Shown: piece by piece, positions 46,243-53,199 of the stretch | Layout: each line of letters opens with the position of its first letter | Numbering within the stretch: the first letter of the stretch is position 1 | Assembly: GCA_005954745.1 (NCBI GenBank) | Contig: CP040679.1 | Span: forward strand, 186,001-250,000 | Origin: Halostella pelagica | Lineage (GTDB): Archaea > Halobacteriota > Halobacteria > Halobacteriales > Natronoarchaeaceae | DNA: 64,000 nt | Reading direction: 5' to 3' | The notes under the pieces: model-generated | Told to the model about the DNA's origin: nothing | The model's input: only the letters and a program-made list of their open reading frames with translations | Database searches by the model: none | Translations under genes and position numbers: made by a program

Positions 46243-47280
46243 CTACAGGTAGCCGTCGGCGAACTCGTCGATCATCAGCTGGCGGTCGTCGCCCAGCGGG
46301 TAGAGGATCGGGCACTGACAGCCGTTGTCGGCGTACTCGCGGACCTTCTCTCGGCACTGTTCGGGGGTGCCGCTGGCCGTGAGCTTGTGAACGACTTCGT
46401 CCGGGATGAGATGCATCCCCTCCTTGATGTCTTCCTCGTCGGCCGGCCAGCCACCGATCGCGTCGCCAACCTCGTCGATGAGGTCCTGACTGACGCCGCT
46501 GGCTTTCATGATGTGGGGCTGCTGGCCAAGGTACTGCGTGATGAGTTCGCGGGCGTTGTCGAGCGCCTGGTCTACGTCATGGTCCATCGAACAGACGACG
46601 AGTTGCGGCCGGTCGATGTCTTCGAGCGAGCGACCGCCTCGTTCTGCTCCGGTTTCGAGCGCGTCCAGCGCCTTCTCGTTGTACTCGGGACTGACGAGGT
46701 AGTTCAACAGGGCACCGTCGGCGAAGTGGCCCGTGAGTTCGAGCATCTTGAAGCCGGTACCGCCGACGTACACCGGAACCGTCCGCGGCCCCGAGTCGCC
46801 GTGAACGACGTCTAACTCCACGTCGCGCATCTGGACGAACTCGCCGTCGTAGGTGACGTTCTCCATGTCGAGCAGGTCCTGTGTCACCTCGACACATTCA
46901 CGCATGGCCCGGAGAGCGCCGCTCCGGTCGATACCCACCTTCTCGGCCAGCGGGTCCCACCACGCACCGATCCCACATTGGATGCGGTTCGGCCCGGCGA
47001 GTTCCTCAAGCGTGCTCATCGTCTGTGCGATGAGCGCGGTGTTTCGCGTCCAGTTGTTGATGACGCCGGTTCCGAGTTTGATCCTGTCCGTAACGGCGGC
47101 GTACGCACCGAGCGGTGTGACGCCGTCGCGTGCAAGCCGTGATTCGGCCTGCCATATCTCGTCTATCCCCTGATCCTCCGCGTACTGGACGAGTTCGAGG
47201 TTCTCCTGCAACGAGTGTTTGTCCTGTAGGTAGATGCCTACACGGTCGCCTCTGTCGAACACCTGTTTGCTATCGCTCAT
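46243..47280 (-). CDS. F420-dependent LLM-class oxidoreductase (methylene-H4MPT reductase-like)
   Basis: A 345-residue luciferase-like TIM-barrel protein. Family features are VGIYLQDKHSLQENLELV near the start, DEIWQAESRLARDGVTPLGA, RIKLGTGVINNWTRNTALIA and PVYVGGTGFKMLELTGHFADG. These match archaeal 5,10-methylenetetrahydromethanopterin reductase-like (Mer) proteins that use F420H2. Haloarchaea use a folate-type C1 pathway, so it may act on a folate or another hydride acceptor. TATA-like TTATTTATAA (47311-47320, minus strand) precedes the ATG. Repeat copies B and C bracket the gene in inverted orientation. Confidence 0.88.
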   Translation of the reverse strand: MSDSKQVFDRGDRVGIYLQDKHSLQENLELVQYAEDQGIDEIWQAESRLARDGVTPLGAYAAVTDRIKLGTGVINNWTRNTALIAQTMSTLEELAGPNRIQCGIGAWWDPLAEKVGIDRSGALRAMRECVEVTQDLLDMENVTYDGEFVQMRDVELDVVHGDSGPRTVPVYVGGTGFKMLELTGHFADGALLNYLVSPEYNEKALDALETGAERGGRSLEDIDRPQLVVCSMDHDVDQALDNARELITQYLGQQPHIMKASGVSQDLIDEVGDAIGGWPADEEDIKEGMHLIPDEVVHKLTASGTPEQCREKVREYADNGCQCPILYPLGDDRQLMIDEFADGYL

Positions 47281-47310
47281 TGGAAGTCCGTTGTGAACTA
47301 AACCGACACT

Positions 47311-47320
47311 TTATAAATAA
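47311..47320 (-). promoter_or_regulatory. TATA-like box for the LLM oxidoreductase gene
   Basis: TTATTTATAA on the minus strand, about 35 bases before the ATG at 47280; repeat copy C begins 16 bases further upstream. Confidence 0.5.
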
Positions 47321-47335
47321 GTATGGGTGGGATAC

Positions 47336-47420
47336 TCATAGGGGCTGCTGTAACTGTGTACCGGTATTCGCCGGCCGGAGGTTGCCGAACTACCGAACTG
47401 GCTGACAGCAGTCCCTATCA
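47336..47420 (-). repeat. Copy C of the ~85-bp palindromic element
   Basis: Best-preserved copy. The plus strand begins TCATAGGGGCTGCTGT and ends ACAGCAGTCCCTATCA, giving 16-bp terminal inverted repeats with two mismatches. On the minus strand the interior reads CAGTTCGGTAGTTCGG then CCGGCGAATACCGGTACAC. It sits directly upstream of the LLM gene promoter. Confidence 0.8.
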
Positions 47421-47529
47421 GACAGTGGCCGGTCGACTGGCGAACGGGTCAGTTCGGGCAGATCGGCCGGTGGGAACGAGGCCGCACGTCCGTGTGTCGG
47501 CAGTGTGCCACAGCGACAAACGCGTGTCG

Positions 47530-49170
47530 CTACTCTATGGTCGAACGGTCGAGCCACGGCCGCGAGTCTCCGCCCCACTCGTCGGTCGAGCGGAGGATCT
47601 CTCCGTTACGAGCGCCCGTCGTTTCGCCGTCCCTGACTGCGATCGCCCCGCCGACCAGGACGAACTCGAAGCCGTCGGTGAACTGGAACGGATCCTCGTA
47701 CGTTGCGTTCTCCGATACGGCGTCCAGGTCGAAGACGACGAGGTCAGCGACGTACCCCTCCTTCACGTAGCCCCGGTCGTCTAACCCGAGGATGTCGGCG
47801 GGGTGGCCGGCCGCCTTGTGCGCCATCAGCGACAGCGGCAGTACGTCTCGCTCCCGGACGTACCGTTCGAGGATGCGGCCGAACGTTCCGATTGCACGCG
47901 GATGTGGTTTCCCGCCGAAGATACCGTCCGTACAGAACGTCCCGCGCTCGTCCGCGAGGAACCGCTCGATGTCCTCCTCCGACATGACGAAGTCCGCCAT
48001 CGTCACGTCGAGGTCTTCATCGACGAGGAGTTCACACATCGCGTCGACCGGGTCGAGGTCCCGCTCGGATGCAATCTCCTCGACCGTCTCCCCCTGGTGG
48101 TCGCCGCTCGCGGTCCGGGTGATGAGGATGTTGTCCCACGTGCCCGCCGCGCGGGCCAGATTCTCCCAGTCGCCGGGAGAGGAGATGTCATCGGCGATGC
48201 GCTCTCTGACGTCCGCGCCTCGCAGCCGTTCGATGATGTCTTCGGTTTCGCCCTGTCGCGCCCACGGCGGCAACAGCGCGGTGAGCATCGTCGACCCCGC
48301 AGTGTAGGGGTACTGGTCGAACGAGACCCGCTGTCCCGCGTCGACGGCGTCGTCGAACAGGTCCAGCACGTCCGTCGAGTCGCCCCAGTTCTGTCGGCCG
48401 CCGACTTTCAGGTGCGAAACGTGCGCGTGACAGCCGCCGCGACGACAGATGTCGAGATAGCGGTCGATAGATTCGACGACGCGGTCGGTCTCGTTCCACA
48501 CGTGAGAGATCATAAAGGAGTCCCGGTCCGCGAGTGTTTCGGCGAGCGCCTCCAGTTCCGGGTCGCGGCCGTAGGAACTGGGCGGGTAGATCATCCCCTT
48601 GGACATCCCGAACGCGCCGCCGTCGATAGCCCGGTCGAGTCTGTCCCGGAGGTCGCCGACCTCCTCGTCCGTGAGCGCTCGGTCCTCGAAGCCGGCGATG
48701 TGCGACCGGAGATTCCCGTGCGGGGCGTAGTGGGCGGCGTTGACCGCCGGCACTGCCGCGTCGAGTTCGTCGAGATATTCGGCGACGGAGTTCCAGGGCC
48801 ACGTTCGGTCTATCGTTCCGTCGAGGGACTGGATGCGCTTTTCCCACTCCGACTTCAGGTCGTCCGGCACCGGGGCGACGCTGACGCCGTCCTGTCCGAG
48901 CACTTCGGTCGTGATACCCTGCGTGAGTTTCTCCTCGGCGGCCGGCTTGTTTATCAGCCGCAGCTCCGAGTGGGCGTGCATGTCCACGAACCCGGGAGCG
49001 AGATACGACTCGTCGAGGTCGACGGTTCGGTCGGCACCGGCCGGTTCGTCGCCGATGCGCTCGATGCGACCGTCGTCGACCAGTACGTGTGCGGTGTAGG
49101 CCGGACCGCCGGTTCCATCGAGGACCCGCGCGTTTCGAAACTCTATCGACTCCGTGCTAACAGACGGCAT
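47530..49170 (-). CDS. N-acyl-D-amino-acid deacylase / D-aminoacylase-like amidohydrolase
   Basis: A 546-residue amidohydrolase. The first metal site is APGFVDMHAHSELRL (near residue 60), then the family block LTQGITTEVLGQDGVSVAPV, HVSHLKVGGRQNWG with a bridging lysine/histidine, and a C-terminal GRILERYVRERDVLPL and HPADILGLDDRGYVKEGYVA. D-aminoacylases and related D-glutamate deacylases share these blocks. It would hydrolyse an N-acylated D-amino acid or a related cyclic amide. ATG at 49170 is chosen over a start 48 bases upstream that adds an unconserved segment. Divergent to the carbamoyl/allantoate amidohydrolase. Confidence 0.87.
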   Translation of the reverse strand: MPSVSTESIEFRNARVLDGTGGPAYTAHVLVDDGRIERIGDEPAGADRTVDLDESYLAPGFVDMHAHSELRLINKPAAEEKLTQGITTEVLGQDGVSVAPVPDDLKSEWEKRIQSLDGTIDRTWPWNSVAEYLDELDAAVPAVNAAHYAPHGNLRSHIAGFEDRALTDEEVGDLRDRLDRAIDGGAFGMSKGMIYPPSSYGRDPELEALAETLADRDSFMISHVWNETDRVVESIDRYLDICRRGGCHAHVSHLKVGGRQNWGDSTDVLDLFDDAVDAGQRVSFDQYPYTAGSTMLTALLPPWARQGETEDIIERLRGADVRERIADDISSPGDWENLARAAGTWDNILITRTASGDHQGETVEEIASERDLDPVDAMCELLVDEDLDVTMADFVMSEEDIERFLADERGTFCTDGIFGGKPHPRAIGTFGRILERYVRERDVLPLSLMAHKAAGHPADILGLDDRGYVKEGYVADLVVFDLDAVSENATYEDPFQFTDGFEFVLVGGAIAVRDGETTGARNGEILRSTDEWGGDSRPWLDRSTIE

Positions 49171-49289
49171 ATCTCGACTCTCGTGGATCGGCCGTTTGGT
49201 TCTTTCGGTGAACTGCATCCTCCATAGGCTCGCGGGTCGGCACTGATCCCTTCGGAATGTTAAAGTTCGCCCCTGTGGTGTGTTCTGTC

Positions 49290-50522
49290 ATGGCCGAAGT
49301 GACTATCGACGAGCAGCGATTCCGCCAGCGGTTCGACGAGTTCAGCGAGATCGGCGCGACCGAAAACGGCGGCGTGAACCGCCCCAGCCTGTCCGACGAG
49401 AACAAGAAGGCCCGAGACACCGTCGTCGAGTGGTTCCGCGACGCCGGTCTGGAGGTCCGCATCGACAAGATGGGCAACATCTTCGGCCGGCGAACCGGCG
49501 CAGATCCGGACGCCGACCCCGTCATGTGTGGCTCACACATCGACAGCCAATACAACGGCGGCCGGTACGACGGCGTGATCGGCGTCCTCGGCGGCCTCGA
49601 AGTCGTCGAAGCGCTCAACGACGGCGGCGTGACGACGGACCGACCGCTCGAAGTCGTCGCGTGGAGCAACGAGGAGGGCGTCCGGTTCCAGCCGGACATG
49701 CTCGGAAGCGGCGTGTTCTGCGACATTTTCGACCTCGATTACGCGTACGAGCGCGAGGACAAGGACGGCAACACGTTCGGCGATGAACTCGAACGCATCG
49801 GCTACAAGGGCGACGAACCGTGCGAACCCCACGATATCCACGCTTACTTCGAGATGCACGTCGAGCAGGGGCCGTTTCTCGAACAGGAGGGCCTCCCCGT
49901 TGCGGCCGTCGAAGGCGTGTTCGGGTTCTCGTGGATGAACGTCACGTTCGAGGGGCAGGCGAACCACGCCGGTCCGACGCCGATGAACATGCGCCACGAC
50001 GCGTTCGTCGCGACGGCCGACGTGACCGAGAGCGTTCGCCGGATCACGGCGACCGAGGGAACGGACCTCGTCGGCACCGTCGGAAGCGTCGACGTGTGGC
50101 CGAACGCGATAAACGTGATCCCGGAGACGGTCGAGTTCACCGTCGACCTCCGCTCGTACGACGACGCGGTCGTCGACGCGGCCGTCGAACAGGTCCGTCG
50201 CGAGATAGCTCACGCCGCCGAACGAGAGGGCCTCGAGTACGAGGTCGAAGAGATCATGCGCGTCGACGCCGACCCCTTCGACCAGAGCTGTATCGACACG
50301 GTCGTCGACGCCGCAGAAACCGTCGGCTGCGAGTACACCCGACTCGTCAGCGGTGCCGGTCACGACGCGAACTACCTCAACAAGATTGCGCCGTCGAGCA
50401 TGGTCTTCGTACCGAGCGTCGACGGCATCAGCCACCGCGAAAGCGAGTACACGGAGTGGGAAGACATCGTGACGGGGACCGGGGTGCTCCTCGAAGCTGT
50501 CCGGTCGAAGGCGTCAGCGTAG
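49290..50522 (+). CDS. M20-family allantoate/N-carbamoyl-L-amino-acid amidohydrolase
   Basis: A 410-residue dinuclear-metal amidohydrolase. Metal ligands are visible in VMCGSHIDSQYNGGRYDGVIG-type block (His and Asp, near residue 78), AWSNEEGVRFQPDMLGS (Glu-Glu), EMHVEQGPFLE and the terminal GAGHDANYLNKIAPSSM. The family splits into allantoate amidohydrolases, N-carbamoyl amino-acid hydrolases and ureidoglycolate-type enzymes. With the allantoinase-like gene and molybdenum hydroxylases in the window, allantoate breakdown with ammonia release is the leading inference. Cytoplasmic. The internal ATG at 49290 fits the family length. Confidence 0.9.
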   Translation: MAEVTIDEQRFRQRFDEFSEIGATENGGVNRPSLSDENKKARDTVVEWFRDAGLEVRIDKMGNIFGRRTGADPDADPVMCGSHIDSQYNGGRYDGVIGVLGGLEVVEALNDGGVTTDRPLEVVAWSNEEGVRFQPDMLGSGVFCDIFDLDYAYEREDKDGNTFGDELERIGYKGDEPCEPHDIHAYFEMHVEQGPFLEQEGLPVAAVEGVFGFSWMNVTFEGQANHAGPTPMNMRHDAFVATADVTESVRRITATEGTDLVGTVGSVDVWPNAINVIPETVEFTVDLRSYDDAVVDAAVEQVRREIAHAAEREGLEYEVEEIMRVDADPFDQSCIDTVVDAAETVGCEYTRLVSGAGHDANYLNKIAPSSMVFVPSVDGISHRESEYTEWEDIVTGTGVLLEAVRSKASA

Positions 50523-50608
50523 GCGGCGCTTAACTGCGGTCGGCCGCGACAGTTCCGTCCCCGATTCGGCTCGCGGTTCCAGCGTTCCGATGTGTCCGTC
50601 GGTCCCCC

Positions 50609-51471
50609 CTACACCATTTTGGCCCGGAGCCGCGACGCCAGCACGTCGCTCGTCACCACGAGCGCGAACACAGCGGCGATCGCCGTCACCAGTTTCGGAT
50701 ACTGCAGCCGCTGGATCGAGATGACGAGGGAGTAGCCGATCCCCCAGTGCCGACGAACCCGAGAATCGTCGCCGAGCGGATGGTACACTCCCACCTGTAG
50801 AGCGTGTACGACGCCACGGTCGCCGAGATCTGCGGAACCATTCCGTGACAGACGGCCTGAAACCGCGTCGCCCCGCTTGACGCGACCGCCTCGGTCGTCA
50901 TCGGGTCCGTGTCTTCGAGGAAGTCAGCGTACAGTTTGCCGAGTACGCCCGCGTTGTGGACACCGAGCGCAAGCACGCCGGCGACGGTCCAGCCCCACCG
51001 CGGTGACGAAGAGAACCCCCAGACGAGGCCGGGCACCGACCGGAGGAAACTCAGGACGAGTCTGGCGCTCCGGTGCAGGACGTATCCGACGGCGACTCGC
51101 GATGCGGACGAACCGGCGTATAGCGGCCCCTGACAGGTGACGGTCGAGGCGCTCGCGAGGACTACGGCGAGCGAGGTGCCGATAACGCTGATCGCAAGCG
51201 TTTCGACGATAGCCCAAAGCAGCCCGCCCCGGAGCGTTCGGCCGAACAGGTAGTCCCGGCTGAGGTCGGGCGGATAGCCCCCGGCGACGAACGTCCACAT
51301 CTGACCGCGCGCCTCCGACGACAGCAGTAGCAGCGGGTCGACGCCGACGACCCAGCCGGCAACCGCAAGGGTCACTGCCTCCGCGAGTACGCCTGCTATG
51401 GACCGTTTCGAGAGGAGCGTGTGAACACCGTGCGGATCGACTCCGGCGCGTCGTTTGGCGTCTTCGGTCAT
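50609..51471 (-). pseudogene. phnE: Frameshifted phosphonate-type ABC permease (phnE-like)
   Basis: The first part encodes about 240 residues with several membrane segments and the permease loop EAVASSGATRFQAVCHGMVPQ, ending RWECTIRSATILGFVGTGG. The expected continuation IGYSLVISIQRLQYPKLVTA and a final membrane segment lie in another frame. The shift falls in a run of five C (50741-50745, plus strand) where six would keep the frame, so one base is missing. No phnC or phnD gene is beside it. This is a decayed orphan, a phase-variable tract, or an assembly error. Start ATG at 51471. Confidence 0.82.
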
Positions 51472-51620
51472 GGATGTCGGACCAGGAGAGCGGCGATTCC
51501 GGGTCGGTAACGACTCCGTATGGTTCCCCATCCGTAATCGTACTTGCCCCCGGTTCCCTCGTCTATCACGCACGGGACCGTATCAATATTACTCCGTTTC
51601 GAGGGGTACGTCGGTACCCG

Positions 51621-52289
51621 TTACTGGAACCGAACGCCGAGGTCGTGCATGCCGTCGTTGTTCATCGCGAGGTTGATCAGCAGCGGCGTCACGCTCTCGA
51701 CGACGCCGGTGTTCGCGAGCGGCCCGCCGTCCAGTGCGCGGAGGCCGTCGATATCTTCAGCTAGCCCCTGGACCGTCCGCTTCGCCTCGCTGTCGTCGCC
51801 GGTGACGATGACGTCGGCTTCGAGGTCGTCGTCGAGGCTGCTGAGCGCGCCCGCAGCGAGGTTCTGGAACGCGCCGACGACCGGCACGTCGTCGGGAGCG
51901 GCCTCGTCGACGGTTTCCGCGACGGTCCCTTCTTCCGGCGGGTCGTAGTGGAAGCCGGCCGAGTCGCGCGACATCCGAACAGCCGGGCTGACGAGCACGT
52001 CGTCGTCGCCGAGTTCGGAAGCCACCGCTTCGACCGTACTCGGCGCGTACTCGGGCGGCACGCTGACGACGACGACCTCGGCGAGTTCGGCGGCCGTCTC
52101 GTTACTGTACCCGGCGATGTCGGGGGTTACGCCCGCCTCTTTAAGCAGCGAGTAGTACTCGTTCGCCTTCCGCTCGGCCTTGTCGGGGTCTCGCGACCCG
52201 ACGATGACCGAGTGGTCGGTGTCTCGGGCCCAGCGCAGTGCGAGCCCTTCGCCGATATCACCAGTGCCTCCGAGGAGTGCGATCTCCAT
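51621..52289 (-). CDS. npdG: F420H2:NADP+ oxidoreductase (NpdG/Fno)
   Basis: A 222-residue protein with an N-terminal NADP-binding ALLGGTGDIGEGLALRWA (near residue 4), the NADP-specific VGSRDPDKAERKANEY and VVSVPPEYAPSTVEAV. The C-terminal F420 site includes FQNLAAGALSSLDD and GGPLANTGVVESVTPLLINLA. It passes hydride between F420 and NADP. It is divergent to the first molybdenum hydroxylase operon. Together with cofH and the LLM gene it indicates a working F420 pool. Confidence 0.93.
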   Translation of the reverse strand: MEIALLGGTGDIGEGLALRWARDTDHSVIVGSRDPDKAERKANEYYSLLKEAGVTPDIAGYSNETAAELAEVVVVSVPPEYAPSTVEAVASELGDDDVLVSPAVRMSRDSAGFHYDPPEEGTVAETVDEAAPDDVPVVGAFQNLAAGALSSLDDDLEADVIVTGDDSEAKRTVQGLAEDIDGLRALDGGPLANTGVVESVTPLLINLAMNNDGMHDLGVRFQ

Positions 52290-52350
52290 GCCGGATACGA
52301 TGCGGAGAAGTGTTCAAAACTGTATCCGTCACAACCCGAATTGGCCGTAC

Positions 52351-52387
52351 CGGACACACGGCCGACAGTTGCCACATTTGTGTGCCG
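52351..52387. promoter_or_regulatory. Palindromic region upstream of the first hydroxylase operon
   Basis: CCGGACACACGG and TGTGTGCCGG are imperfect inverted arms around CCGACAGTTGCCACATT. The core GTTGCCACATT is shared exactly with the palindrome at 39740-39771. It is positioned between the divergent F420 reductase and hydroxylase genes. Confidence 0.5.
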
Positions 52388-52653
52388 GCAGCCGATCACT
52401 CGCCGCACGCGCCGTCTCGCCGTTTGCGGGAGCGCTGTTTTCGCGGTGCGACCGCTCCGGTTCCGTCCCGTATATCTTCTCCGTCCGGGGGCGTGGACAG
52501 TCCGAGGCATGAACTGGAACAGCGTATTTGTGCGGTGTGCGGGCCGTTCTATGGCTGTCGCCGGAGTCACCCATAATTATTAGTGTCGCTATCACCCATC
52601 CTCCACCACGACGTGCGTGTGCTAGACACACCTGCACCAATGGAGGAATTTCC

Positions 52654-53199
52654 GTGGAAATCAAACTAACTATCAACGACGAATCGAAGACCGTGGAGGT
52701 TGAACCGGACGACGACCTGGCTACGGTACTGCGACAGAACGGCTACACGGGCGTGAAGTGTGGCTGTGACAGCGGCGTCTGCGGCGCATCGAAGGTGTTC
52801 GTCGACGACGAGGTGAAGATGGCCTGCGGCGTGGACGCTCCGAACGCGGATGGGTCCGAGATCCGGACTATCGAGGCGCTCGGGACCCAGGACGACCTCC
52901 ACCCGATCCAGGAGGCGTTCGTCGACCACTTCGCCGTCCAGTGCGGGTTCTGCATTCCGGGCATGATAATCGAGGCCGAGTCGCTGCTCGCGGACACCCC
53001 CGACCCGAGCGAGGCCGAGGTGCGCGAAGCCATCGACGACAACCTCTGTCGGTGTACCGGCTACCAGAAACCCGTCGAGGCGATCCTCGACGCGGCCGAC
53101 CGAATGCGCGGCGAGCAGTCGGTCGCGGCCGACGGCGGGTCGCAGATCCGTCCGGACCAGGCCGACTGTACCGACCACGACGGTGATACCAATGAGTGA
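52654..53199 (+). CDS. Molybdenum hydroxylase, 2x[2Fe-2S] small subunit (copy 1)
   Basis: A 181-residue iron-sulfur subunit of the xanthine dehydrogenase family. The C-terminal [2Fe-2S] site is intact (QCGFC, residues 96-100, and CRC, residues 132-134). The N-terminal plant-type site reads KCGCDSGVCGASKV: Cys38, Cys43 and Cys58 are present but the third ligand position 46 is serine; an extra Cys36 lies nearby. Start is GTG at 52654, with GGAGG seven bases upstream. It overlaps the large-subunit gene by eight bases. A C-terminal extension of about 35 acidic residues follows the last cluster. Confidence 0.92.
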   Translation: MEIKLTINDESKTVEVEPDDDLATVLRQNGYTGVKCGCDSGVCGASKVFVDDEVKMACGVDAPNADGSEIRTIEALGTQDDLHPIQEAFVDHFAVQCGFCIPGMIIEAESLLADTPDPSEAEVREAIDDNLCRCTGYQKPVEAILDAADRMRGEQSVAADGGSQIRPDQADCTDHDGDTNE

